DNA of 64,000 bases from Vicingaceae bacterium. GTDB lineage: Bacteria; Bacteroidota; Bacteroidia; Flavobacteriales_E; Vicingaceae. Below are positions 21,312 through 30,984 of the stretch, piece by piece. The DNA is taken from contig JAOKCF010000003.1 of NCBI GenBank assembly GCA_028245195.1, positions 182,830 through 246,829 of the forward strand, written 5' to 3'. The notes below the pieces were generated by a model. It ran no database searches. It was not told the origin of the DNA and saw only the letters and a program-made list of their open reading frames with translations. A program made the translations under genes and the position numbers. Each line of letters opens with the position of its first letter. Position 1 is the first letter of the stretch.

Positions 21312-22181
21312 ATGAGTGTTTTAGTAAACAAAGATTCAAAAGTAATTGTACAAGGATTTACCGGTAGTGAAGGTACTTTTCATGCAGGTCAAATGATCGA
21401 ATACGGAACGAATGTTGTTGGTGGTGTTACTCCTGGGAAAGGTGGTCAATCTCACTTAGAACGTCCTGTTTTCAACACTGTTTCTGAGGCAGTTGAAAAG
21501 GCTGGAGCGAACGTATCCATCATTTTTGTGCCGCCCGCATTCGCTGCAGATGCAATTATGGAAGCTGCTGAGGCAGGTATCAAAGTAATCATTTGTATTA
21601 CGGAAGGTATCTCGACCAAAGACATGATTATGGTAAAGCAATACTTGTCTAATAAGGCGTGTACTTTAGTTGGTCCTAACTGTCCAGGTTTAATTACCCC
21701 AGGTGAAGCGAAAGTTGGGATTATGCCAGGATTTGTTTTCAAGAAAGGGAATATCGGTATTGTCTCTAAATCTGGAACATTAACTTACGAAGCAGCTGAC
21801 CAAGTGGTAAAAGCTGGTTTAGGAATTACAACAGCTATCGGTATTGGTGGAGATCCAATTATTGGAACAACAACAAAGGAAGCAGTTGAATTGTTAATGA
21901 GCGATCCTGAAACCAAAGGAATCATCATGATTGGTGAGATTGGTGGAAATATGGAAGCAGATGCTGCCAATTGGATTAAAGCAAACGGAACGAAGCCGGT
22001 TGTAGGATTTATTGCTGGTCAAACTGCTCCTGCAGGAAGAACAATGGGCCACGCCGGTGCAATTGTTGGTGGAGCTGACGATACGGCTGAAGCAAAAATG
22101 AAAATTATGAGAGCTTGTGGAATTACTGTAGCTGATTCTCCTGCTGAAATTGGTAAATTAATGGCCGGTTTAATGAAATAA
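21312..22181 (+). CDS. sucD: Succinyl-CoA ligase alpha subunit
   Basis: 289 aa; GFTGSEGTFH, GPNCPGLITP, GHAGAIVGG. Confidence 0.95.
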   Translation: MSVLVNKDSKVIVQGFTGSEGTFHAGQMIEYGTNVVGGVTPGKGGQSHLERPVFNTVSEAVEKAGANVSIIFVPPAFAADAIMEAAEAGIKVIICITEGISTKDMIMVKQYLSNKACTLVGPNCPGLITPGEAKVGIMPGFVFKKGNIGIVSKSGTLTYEAADQVVKAGLGITTAIGIGGDPIIGTTTKEAVELLMSDPETKGIIMIGEIGGNMEADAANWIKANGTKPVVGFIAGQTAPAGRTMGHAGAIVGGADDTAEAKMKIMRACGITVADSPAEIGKLMAGLMK

Positions 22182-22221
22182 GAAAATAATTGTCAAGGTT
22201 CAATTGACAATTTGAAAATAT

Positions 22222-22260
22222 AAAAGGCCCTTTTCAACTTGCGTTAAAACGGGCCTTTTT
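22222..22260 (+). terminator. Rho-independent terminator after sucD
   Basis: AAAAGGCCCTTTT-caacttgcgtt-AAAAcGGGCCTTTTT. Confidence 0.85.
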
Positions 22261-22321
22261 GGTATAAAGTATTCTTAAAGTTTGAATTATAGCTAATTAA
22301 CTTTACAAGAAGTTACTGAGA

Positions 22322-23074
22322 TTAACAATATCCCTTTACTTTATAACTCAATATTCCTACCCATTCGTGCAGCAACCAATACCACTGCATAATTACTCTT
22401 GGACTTGGTGCTAGAAGTTTATAGAGCTCAAAGCGGTTGTCTTCATAGCTCATATAGTCTACTGAAAAAGGAGCAGGGGAACTGCCTAATTTTTTAAAAC
22501 AGGCTAAGCTGCGCACCATGTGGGTTGCTGAGGTAGAGAGTAATAGTCGATTATCTTTGTTGACCAACTCTACTGCAAATTTTGCATTTTCATAAGTGTT
22601 TCGGGAATTGGTGTCGAGCAATATATCTTTTTGCTTTATACCTAAACTCAACAAGTATTTTTCAATGTGCAAGGCTTCTGCGTTTTCTTTGTCAAGCCTT
22701 CCAGAACCTCCGGCGAAAAGAATTTTTTTCACTTGACCACTAAAATAGAGTGGCAATACATTCATTAAGCGTTCGCTGTTCCCGTGAAAGGCTGATTGAC
22801 TGTGGAATTCATCGTAGTTGGATATGCCTCCCAAAACAATTGCAACATCAAATTTTTCATTGGCGCGAAAAGTTGGAATTTGGTTTTCCCAAACTCGGCA
22901 TACTTCATTAAAAATAAACTGATTAGAGAAGAAAAGTAAAACAACTAACGCAGTAATTCGATACGTTTTTCTTCTCTTTGTCACTTTTGAGCCAAGAGAA
23001 AGAATTAAAAGTGCAACCACCCAAACCAATGGTTGAAGCAGGAAAAACAGTACTTTTGAGAGGATGAAGAACAT
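22322..23074 (-). CDS. YdcF/ElyC-SanA family (DUF218) membrane protein
   Basis: 250 aa; VAIVLGGISN, AGGSGR, NTYENAKFA. Confidence 0.85.
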   Translation of the reverse strand: MFFILSKVLFFLLQPLVWVVALLILSLGSKVTKRRKTYRITALVVLLFFSNQFIFNEVCRVWENQIPTFRANEKFDVAIVLGGISNYDEFHSQSAFHGNSERLMNVLPLYFSGQVKKILFAGGSGRLDKENAEALHIEKYLLSLGIKQKDILLDTNSRNTYENAKFAVELVNKDNRLLLSTSATHMVRSLACFKKLGSSPAPFSVDYMSYEDNRFELYKLLAPSPRVIMQWYWLLHEWVGILSYKVKGYC

Positions 23075-24432
23075 TAAATCAAGGATTTAGCTACTAAGTT
23101 ACCATTTTTCACGCAATCGCTTACGGAGATGCCTTTGTAAAAGTTAGAAGCAATTTTGAAGTTATGATGTGCATCAAGAAATAGGTCTATTTCGGCTTCA
23201 ATTTTTCGGTAACCTATTTCGTATTGTGGAATTCCCATTTTCCAACGGACAATGTTGGTGAGTTCAAAGTCGCCTTTTATTCCAAGCAATTCTCTTAAGC
23301 AATCAGTTACTTCTTCTAACACTTCTTCATCGCTTTTGTCTACAATTTCCGGGTAGCGAGCTCCTCCGCAAATTACCGTAATTAAGTCCTTCCCGTTAGG
23401 AGCTGTGTGCGGGAAAAAGTGGCTGTTGAACAAAAGGCCTAAAAAGGGAACTTTCTCTGCATTGCGGCTCAAAATGCCAAATGCCTTTTCGGAAAATGCC
23501 ATGTTTTTCGAGTCAAAGCCCAAGTGAACTGCCATGGCGGGTTCGTAATTAATTTTGTATAAATTACTGCTTAGGCCAAAAGCAAAATTGTGAATCAACT
23601 CCGCTAAAGCATATGCAGGCAAAGCAGAAATAACGTGAGATGCTATAACCGATTTTTGCGCTCCGTTTTGCTCGAAGTCAATGGTATATTTTTTATTGGC
23701 GTATTCAATTTTGGTGCAAATTGCTCCCCAATGAACATTTTCTTTTACTTTTTCGTGAAGAGCAGCTATGAGTTGCTGAAGTCCATTTTTAAATGTAAAA
23801 ATTTTCTGTTTTGGTAATCCATTTTTTTCATTCTCCAACTTCTTCGCCTTCATTATTTTGAATGCGCCTTTTACAATGGATCCGTATTTTTCTTCCGCCT
23901 CCATGAGCATATTCATGGTGTACTTAGCGCTCATTTTATAAGGGTCTCCGGCATAAATCCCGGTAACAAAAGGTATAATAAAATTGTCTAGAATTTGCTT
24001 GCCCAAACGGCGTTCCACAAAGGTGGCTAAACTTTCGTCTTCGGTTGCACTTGCAGAACTATTAAAGGGCTCTTTTAAAACTGAAAGCAAAGTAGAAAAG
24101 CTAAAAAGCTTACTCTTTAGCATCTTTTTGAAGTCATTCGGAAAGGCTTCAATTTTACCATTTTTTAGTACAAATCGATTGTTTGACGCTTTTTCTTCGG
24201 GGAAAATGAGTTCCTCCCACAGTCCTAATTCTTCGATCAGTTTTTTAATCTCGGCATTGTTGATTAAGACTGTATTGGGTCCATGCTCTACCGTGAAGCC
24301 TTGTTTTTGAGAAGATTGAACTTTGCCACCAAAGGCAGGGGTAGCTTCTAGTAGGAAGAATTCTATTCCGGCTTTTTTAAGCTCAAACGCTGCAGATAAA
24401 CCGCTGATTCCGCCTCCGAGTATCGCAATCAT
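23074..24432 (-). CDS. hemG: Protoporphyrinogen oxidase
   Basis: 452 aa; FAD motif IAILGGGISGLSAAFELKKAG; next to hemN. Confidence 0.9.
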   Translation of the reverse strand: MIAILGGGISGLSAAFELKKAGIEFFLLEATPAFGGKVQSSQKQGFTVEHGPNTVLINNAEIKKLIEELGLWEELIFPEEKASNNRFVLKNGKIEAFPNDFKKMLKSKLFSFSTLLSVLKEPFNSSASATEDESLATFVERRLGKQILDNFIIPFVTGIYAGDPYKMSAKYTMNMLMEAEEKYGSIVKGAFKIMKAKKLENEKNGLPKQKIFTFKNGLQQLIAALHEKVKENVHWGAICTKIEYANKKYTIDFEQNGAQKSVIASHVISALPAYALAELIHNFAFGLSSNLYKINYEPAMAVHLGFDSKNMAFSEKAFGILSRNAEKVPFLGLLFNSHFFPHTAPNGKDLITVICGGARYPEIVDKSDEEVLEEVTDCLRELLGIKGDFELTNIVRWKMGIPQYEIGYRKIEAEIDLFLDAHHNFKIASNFYKGISVSDCVKNGNLVAKSLI

Positions 24433-25790
24433 ATGGTCATGGAAAAAAGTTTTGTGCTTGGTTTTACGCCTAAAAGTTTGGCATCAAAAGCCATACAAAT
24501 GTTCCGCACAAAAGGTTTGCCTTTTTCAGTTACCATTAGTGAATTGTCTTTGATGATTAACAAATCATCCTGAATCATTTCTTCCAAACGGCCTTCAGCT
24601 TTAAACACTAATTTGTGCTGCAGCGCTTTGTCTTTCCAATCGGTTTCGAAGTGGCACATAATGTTTAAAATGTGCTTTCTGATAATTAAGTCTTCCTCGG
24701 TTAATAAGTGACCTTTAAAAATAGGAATCTCGTTTTTTTCTAATTCTTCGTAATACTCTTCTACCGTTTTTACATTCTGTGCAAAAGCATACCAACTATC
24801 ACTAATACTAGAAACTCCCAAGCCAACCATCAGTTGAGTTTTAGAAGCTGTGTAGCCCATGAAGTTACGATGCAAGGTTTTTGCATCATAAGATTGGTAC
24901 ATTTCGTCTGTTTCCAAAGCGAAATGATCCATTCCAACTTCTTTGTAACCCGCGTCTAACAATAAGCGATAGCCAGTCTCGTACATTGCTCTTTTTACTT
25001 CAGGTGCCGGCAAGTCGTTTTCGTCAAATCCACGCTGTCCATTTCCTTTAATCCAAGGAACATGAGCATAACTGTAAAACGCAATGCGTTCGGGCATTAG
25101 TTTTTTTACTTGCTCAATCGTATCTTCAATGCTTCCAATAGTTTGAAAAGGTAGGCCATAAACTAAATCGAAGCTCGTAGAATTATACCCTAACTCTCGG
25201 CTAATTTCCGTTACCTCGGCCACGTTTTTATACGGTTGAAATCTGTTAATGGAACGTTGAACTTTTTCATCAAAGTCTTGGACTCCGTAGCTTGCTCGCT
25301 TAAATCCGTGTTTGGCCATCACTTCCAAATGTTCTCTTTTGGTATTGTTGGGATGCCCTTCAAAACTGTAAGAGTGTTTTTCTGGTACAATGCCTTTCCC
25401 TAATATTCCTGTAAGTAAGGTGTCTAAACTTTCTGGTCTAAAAAAAGTAGGAGTTCCTCCACCAAAGTGCAATTCGCTGATAATTGGCTTTTCATCGAAT
25501 AACTCAAAATACAAATCCCATTCTTTTAAAACAGCAGTAATATATGGTGATTCCACGCTGTGATTTTTAGTAATTCGTTTGTTGCAACCACAAAAAGTGC
25601 ATAAGCTTTCGCAAAAAGGCAAGTGAATGTAAAGACTGATGCCTTCTTGGGCATTACTTTCTTTAAAAGATTGCTTTACAGTTTCTATCCAAACGGACTT
25701 TTGAATGCCTTCCTTGTTCCAGAAAGGAACAGTTGGGTAGGAGGTGTAACGAGGGCCTGGTATGTTGTATTTAGCTATGAGATTTTCCAC
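24429..25790 (-). CDS. hemN: Oxygen-independent coproporphyrinogen III oxidase
   Basis: 453 aa; HLPFCESLCTFCGCN, FGGGTPTFF. Confidence 0.95.
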   Translation of the reverse strand: MENLIAKYNIPGPRYTSYPTVPFWNKEGIQKSVWIETVKQSFKESNAQEGISLYIHLPFCESLCTFCGCNKRITKNHSVESPYITAVLKEWDLYFELFDEKPIISELHFGGGTPTFFRPESLDTLLTGILGKGIVPEKHSYSFEGHPNNTKREHLEVMAKHGFKRASYGVQDFDEKVQRSINRFQPYKNVAEVTEISRELGYNSTSFDLVYGLPFQTIGSIEDTIEQVKKLMPERIAFYSYAHVPWIKGNGQRGFDENDLPAPEVKRAMYETGYRLLLDAGYKEVGMDHFALETDEMYQSYDAKTLHRNFMGYTASKTQLMVGLGVSSISDSWYAFAQNVKTVEEYYEELEKNEIPIFKGHLLTEEDLIIRKHILNIMCHFETDWKDKALQHKLVFKAEGRLEEMIQDDLLIIKDNSLMVTEKGKPFVRNICMAFDAKLLGVKPSTKLFSMTI

Positions 25791-25794
25791 ATAA

Positions 25795-25802
25795 CAAAAG
25801 TA
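25795..25802 (-). promoter_or_regulatory. Bacteroidetes -7-like element TACTTTTG upstream of hemN
   Basis: TAnnTTTG on minus strand close to the hemN start. Confidence 0.4.
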
Positions 25803-25827
25803 AGCGGAACTATAACACCATTAAAAA

Positions 25828-28827
25828 TTAGTAGAACATTTCTGCTACTTTTTTCTTTGTTCCTGTGATAATTTCCCCATTGAAATTTACAGAAGAGCCT
25901 TTTTCAATGAGCAGCTGTGTTTCGCAGTTGGTGATGCTAAGACGTTCTGTAATTAATTTAGCTGTCCCATATTCAGCTTTCTTTTGTAAGGATACTAAGC
26001 CGTATGTTGAATTAGAAATAGAGACATTCGTTAAATACACTTCAGATAAATCTTTAGAAGCTGCCCCAATATTACATTGATCAATGGTTGTATTACTCAC
26101 CCAAAGGGTTGAACCTTCTCCACCACTAATACCTTTGTCGCTGATATCTTTAATGGTACAACTGTCAATTTTAATCTGGCTGGTACTAAAATCAATCGCA
26201 TCATTTCCAACAAAATTAAACACAGTGTTTGAAAGTCTGCCAGTGCAATAATCCGAGTCGAAAGCATCGGCAAAAATGTCTTTGAATTGGCAGTTGTTCA
26301 CGTAAAAATCAGACTTTATAATGTTTAAGGCATCTTCACATAAATTATTTTCAAACGAGGAGTGCTCTATCGTTACATCCGCTTCATAAAAGTTTACTGC
26401 TCCTGAAAGGGACCACCCTTCGTATGAAAAGGTGTTTAAGTTTTTAAATTGGACGTAATGAACTTCACTTTTACCCTTTGCTTGCAGCACCACAATTCCA
26501 TTCGATGACCTGTCAGAAGAATTAATAACTATTGGACTTGCTACTGAACCCATAAAAAAGACAGGACTTTCACAAACAATTGCTGCTTCATTTATTAAAT
26601 TTAATTGAACTCCTGCTTCAATGACTACTGTTTTGCCATCACCAATAAGAATTTTATCGGCCAACTGATAGCTACCTTTTTTCAAAATTAACGTGTCATT
26701 CTTGGCTATAAAAAGTTGCAACGGATTGGATGTTGGACTGCTCTTTAATTTTTGATACGGCGAAAGAGCGATGTTCTTTTTCCAAGGAGTAAGTTCTGCT
26801 GTGTAGAATTTATTGGAATCTACATCTTTGAACTCTAGGTGCGTTGCTTCGCTGTAATAAGGGATATTGTATTCTCGAAATTGACCTTCTTCTCCGAATT
26901 TGGAAACAACACTTTTATCTTCAAATTCATATAGTGTTTTAGAATTGTTTGTCAAACGTGTTGGAATAATTCCCGCTACGTTGTTATTTTCTATGTTAAG
27001 TATGCTTTGATTTCCTTCCGCGTGATAATATGCATTTAGGTAATAGGGGAAGAGAGAAGGGAAATAGTCAAAGGAAAAATTTGGTATATGGTCAATAATT
27101 ACTAAGCTATCGTAAAACCCGCTATTGTTGCGCTCTTTGATAACTACTAAGTCATTTCTAAACAACCTTGCATTCTCTAAAAGAAAACTCCTCTCAATGC
27201 TGTAATGAGGAAACTCTATATTTATTAGCTTCTGGTATGCTTTTAACTGAGGTTCTATTTTGTTATAGAAGGAGTTGACGAATGTGTCGCTTGAATAATG
27301 CTCTACCGCTTTAATATATGCTTCTCTTAATTTTTTAGAAGTAAAAAAATAGGTGTAGAAATGCTTGTATTTAAATTTTTCGGTTTCTTGAAAAAAGTTA
27401 AGCGCCATGTTAGCCTCTCTTCCTCTAGATTGGAATTCGGGTGTAAAATTGTCGTAATTGATAATTTCTAACTTACAGCTAATCGGGTTGTAATAAAAGC
27501 GAAGGTTATGCCAAGTTGCTCCATGTTTTCCTTGATGCAGATCTGAAAGTGCTAGAAACTTAGCAAGTTTATCAATTTCGAAAAGGTCGTCAATCGGCGC
27601 AAGTCTATTTTTAAATTGATATAATAAACTGTGCCCTATTAGAAATTTTTGCCGAAAAGATTCATCTTCTGTTATTTGAGAAGATCCAAATGCCAAAATT
27701 CTACTGGTTTCATAATTTGGAAAGGCTTTCCAACCTGGAAGTGCATCCAAACCTTTGTGAAGGGCATTTCCTTTCCACATTGGATTTTCATCGAACTTTA
27801 AAATTGGCCCTTCTCGCCTTAAGTTAAATTCAAGTAGCTGTTTGGTAAAATGCTCTTCTATTGCATAAACGCCTCTGCTTGTTTGATTAAAATACAACGG
27901 AGCAAAATCGTAGCGAGTAGTTAACAGACCTGTCTCCAAAAACAATTGATGTGCTAAATATTCGTGTAAAAAATACCTACTTTCTGGAGATTGAACTGAA
28001 AACTCCTTCATTCTATGGAAGGTATTTCCTTTTCTTGTTTTAATTCTAAGAGACCATTTATTGCCAATTAAATGATCAAGCCAATCACCTTTAAACCTTG
28101 CTTTTATTGGAATTGGACCTTCATTAAATGATAAGATTCCTTTATTCCAACTACCATCGCTAAAATGGACTCCTTCAGCATAAGCATCTTCTTTTACTTT
28201 CTCAAATTTGGAAACTTTTTTGTCTGTAAAATAAAGGTTTATAGCGTCTTCTCTTAGGTGTTGAAAATATTCCTTCTTTTCAAATTTTTCAATTCTTAAA
28301 TCGTCAATATATGCTTCATCACCTTTTACCAGCCAACCAAACACTTTTATACTCTCAATGAAAGGAGGAACTTCAAATTCCAGTTCTAATTTTTCCCAAC
28401 CGTTTTTGGATAAGGTAGGAGATGGAGATGCATGTTTTTCTATTTTATGAAAAATACCTGCTTTATTTCCCTGAACGACCAGCACAGCATTCTTGGTGGG
28501 GTCTTTTCTCCACAAACTTACCTTGTAATATTCATTTACTTTAACGCCCTCTAAGTGAGCAGTCAAACCATAAGGCAAGCGTTTTGTTAGCATAATACCA
28601 CTTGTCCCGCTGTGGGATTCTTTCGTGGATACTGTTCCTCCAAGAATAACTTTTATACTTTCAACATCTCCTAAGGAATGGTAATGGTCTTTATCTGTTG
28701 AGTCTGCAGTTTTACATTCTACAATACAAGTTAGGTTAGCTCCATCAGTATTGCCGAAGTTGCCTTGATCACATGCCCCTAAAAAGAGGATTATAAGCGA
28801 TAAATATGTTAACTTCTTGATATTCAT
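25828..28827 (-). CDS. CotH-kinase family lipoprotein with C-terminal right-handed beta-helix
   Basis: 999 aa; lipobox LFLGAC; CotH-like FKGDWLDHL..NKWSLRIKTRKGNTF..KEFSVQSPESRYFLHEYLAHQLF..TGLLTTRY; C-terminal parallel beta-helix. Confidence 0.85.
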   Translation of the reverse strand: MNIKKLTYLSLIILFLGACDQGNFGNTDGANLTCIVECKTADSTDKDHYHSLGDVESIKVILGGTVSTKESHSGTSGIMLTKRLPYGLTAHLEGVKVNEYYKVSLWRKDPTKNAVLVVQGNKAGIFHKIEKHASPSPTLSKNGWEKLELEFEVPPFIESIKVFGWLVKGDEAYIDDLRIEKFEKKEYFQHLREDAINLYFTDKKVSKFEKVKEDAYAEGVHFSDGSWNKGILSFNEGPIPIKARFKGDWLDHLIGNKWSLRIKTRKGNTFHRMKEFSVQSPESRYFLHEYLAHQLFLETGLLTTRYDFAPLYFNQTSRGVYAIEEHFTKQLLEFNLRREGPILKFDENPMWKGNALHKGLDALPGWKAFPNYETSRILAFGSSQITEDESFRQKFLIGHSLLYQFKNRLAPIDDLFEIDKLAKFLALSDLHQGKHGATWHNLRFYYNPISCKLEIINYDNFTPEFQSRGREANMALNFFQETEKFKYKHFYTYFFTSKKLREAYIKAVEHYSSDTFVNSFYNKIEPQLKAYQKLINIEFPHYSIERSFLLENARLFRNDLVVIKERNNSGFYDSLVIIDHIPNFSFDYFPSLFPYYLNAYYHAEGNQSILNIENNNVAGIIPTRLTNNSKTLYEFEDKSVVSKFGEEGQFREYNIPYYSEATHLEFKDVDSNKFYTAELTPWKKNIALSPYQKLKSSPTSNPLQLFIAKNDTLILKKGSYQLADKILIGDGKTVVIEAGVQLNLINEAAIVCESPVFFMGSVASPIVINSSDRSSNGIVVLQAKGKSEVHYVQFKNLNTFSYEGWSLSGAVNFYEADVTIEHSSFENNLCEDALNIIKSDFYVNNCQFKDIFADAFDSDYCTGRLSNTVFNFVGNDAIDFSTSQIKIDSCTIKDISDKGISGGEGSTLWVSNTTIDQCNIGAASKDLSEVYLTNVSISNSTYGLVSLQKKAEYGTAKLITERLSITNCETQLLIEKGSSVNFNGEIITGTKKKVAEMFY

Positions 28828-28833
28828 AAAAAC

Positions 28834-29547
28834 CTATACAGCTAAATGTGGATTGAAAATTTCGACACCTCGGATGTATTTTGAGAATTTTCCTAGTCGT
28901 ATGGGCAAGGCATTTGTAATTTTTTTTACTTCTTTGTCATTTTTCAGATCGTATTTTAGCTCCAGAATGATTGTTTTCTCTGGTAGAGATTTTTCTCTGA
29001 AAGAACTAATCATTGATTTAACATTAAAGAACTTCAAGTTGTAATCTACGGTGAAGCGGAAAACCTTATCGAAAGATTGGAAGTATTCTCGTTCATAAGA
29101 ATTTAATAAAGTTGGAATGTTTCTGGTTAATTCCGTCCGTACCATTTCTGGTAAATCAGACGCATTAAAAATTTGACTCCAATCTTGGCGGGAAAACCCT
29201 TCCTTTAAGTTGAAAGATTTTAATGGATAAGATTTCTTTTTACCAGCGGCACCATGTTTGATTTTTATCTCAAGGATTGGATCATTTATACTGCCAAATG
29301 TTTCTCCGTACCATCGAACTCTTATTTTAGTTCTGTCACTTTTACCAAAGTGATTTTCGTAATAACTGGTTAAGTTGGGAGTGTCAAAATAGATATTGTT
29401 GACTCTTCGTTTTTGATAAATGGGTGAGAAGATGCCTACACTTGTTTTAAGTAGCATTCTGGCATAGGACAAACTACTGTTTTCTAAAACAAACTTTCGC
29501 TCAAATCGAGCATTCTCCAATAAAGTATAATTGGCAGGAGTAGACAT
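28834..29547 (-). CDS. VTC-domain (polyphosphate polymerase-like, CYTH/TTM superfamily) protein
   Basis: 237 aa; ARFERKFVLE, INNIYFDTPN-like NNIYFDTPNLTSYYENHFG, KIRVRWYGE, LEIKIKHG, ILELKYD. Confidence 0.85.
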   Translation of the reverse strand: MSTPANYTLLENARFERKFVLENSSLSYARMLLKTSVGIFSPIYQKRRVNNIYFDTPNLTSYYENHFGKSDRTKIRVRWYGETFGSINDPILEIKIKHGAAGKKKSYPLKSFNLKEGFSRQDWSQIFNASDLPEMVRTELTRNIPTLLNSYEREYFQSFDKVFRFTVDYNLKFFNVKSMISSFREKSLPEKTIILELKYDLKNDKEVKKITNALPIRLGKFSKYIRGVEIFNPHLAV

Positions 29548-29549
29548 GT

Positions 29550-30230
29550 TTAGTAGGCCTTACTATCTAAGAAGGAAATGTTTGTATTGGGATAAGCTGT
29601 CAGTAATTCATTTCTGAAGAGTTCTAAGTTATTACTCTTTTGAACATTGGCTACATAAGAAATTTCTGAAGCTCCGTCTACCTGATCAAAACGCTTAAGT
29701 AGTGGTTGGCTAAAATGTTTATTCATTAACTCACGCACTACATTTAACTCAACCTTGTCTTGATTGGAGTTGATACTTACAAAGATGTTTTGGTTTTCGC
29801 TTTTTCCTTGAATAAAGAACCTTGCCCAAAGAATTACCATGAAAATAGCAAAAGCAGTCAATACAATCGGTAACTGATTTGCTCCTAACCCCAAACCTAT
29901 AGAGATAGAAAAGAAGATAAAAGCTAACTCTTCTGGCTCTTTAATCGCCGCTCTAAAACGAACGATAGATAAAGCCCCAACCAATCCTAAAGATAAGGCT
30001 AACGAAGATTTTACGATCGTGATAATTAGCATGGTGGTGAATGCTAAAATCATAAAATTAGCAGAGAAGTCTTTCCTGTTAGAAAGACTCTTAGCAACTT
30101 TTTGGTAGGTAATACCCAATAACCAGCAAAGAACAATAATCGTTACTGAGCTAATTAAAAAATCAACTAAAGAGATATTACTTTTCTCGGTTATGAGAAA
30201 CTTTTCAAAGAGATTCCACTTATTTTCCAT
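29550..30230 (-). CDS. DUF4956 membrane protein
   Basis: 226 aa; multiple TM; LVGALSIVRFRAAIKEPEELAFIFFSISIGLGLGA. Confidence 0.85.
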   Translation of the reverse strand: MENKWNLFEKFLITEKSNISLVDFLISSVTIIVLCWLLGITYQKVAKSLSNRKDFSANFMILAFTTMLIITIVKSSLALSLGLVGALSIVRFRAAIKEPEELAFIFFSISIGLGLGANQLPIVLTAFAIFMVILWARFFIQGKSENQNIFVSINSNQDKVELNVVRELMNKHFSQPLLKRFDQVDGASEISYVANVQKSNNLELFRNELLTAYPNTNISFLDSKAY

Positions 30231-30315
30231 GATAAAAAATTAGGTAGACAAAAATACTCTTATTAAGTTAAAGTTAATACAATATTACAGGCAAACTTCG
30301 AAGGCAGTCGTTCGC

Positions 30316-30921
30316 TTAGTCTACATATGCTGCTTTGGCCGTGGAATAAATGTCTTGAGCTAATTTTTGGTCTTGATAACCCTCACTAATCATTGCATTA
30401 TTTCCTTTGTAGTTTGTAAACCAAGTCTCAATAATTTCAGAAATACCTGGATATTTTTTTTGTAATTCCAATATGGATTTAATGTGTTGCAGGCTGCTAT
30501 TTCTCAATATTGCAATTAATTTGTCGTCTTGTTCTCCTCGATCTTTCAATTTTAAAACGCCAATAACTTTACAATCAATAATACTTCCTCTTGCAGCAGG
30601 CGGGCCAATTGCAATAATGTCTAATGGGTCTCCATCTCCACCTTCGCTTTTTGGCAAAATTGTATTGGGTATCATACCATAGTTAGCTGGGTAGCCAAGG
30701 TAATCAATCAAACGCGGTTTACCGTCAACTGAATCCATTTGGAGTATTCCTGAGCTTTTATTGAGCTCATACTTTTCGATAGTCCCCGCCGGAATTTCGA
30801 CTAGCATTTTTACCCACAGTTCTTGAGTGCTTGTTTTTCGACCGGTCTCTACCTGCTCTTTTTCGGCGCAACCCAATAAATGAAGTGAGAGAAACACAGT
30901 TAAAATTAATTTCCAATTCAT
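30316..30921 (-). CDS. ppa: Inorganic pyrophosphatase, predicted lipoprotein
   Basis: 201 aa; lipobox LHLLGC; YPANYGMIPNT, GDGDPLDIIAIG. Confidence 0.9.
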   Translation of the reverse strand: MNWKLILTVFLSLHLLGCAEKEQVETGRKTSTQELWVKMLVEIPAGTIEKYELNKSSGILQMDSVDGKPRLIDYLGYPANYGMIPNTILPKSEGGDGDPLDIIAIGPPAARGSIIDCKVIGVLKLKDRGEQDDKLIAILRNSSLQHIKSILELQKKYPGISEIIETWFTNYKGNNAMISEGYQDQKLAQDIYSTAKAAYVD

Positions 30922-30984
30922 ATGTACAAAAGTGTAGAAGATATTTTATAAATTGACAAAAAGAATTAACTAGTTACTCTTATC

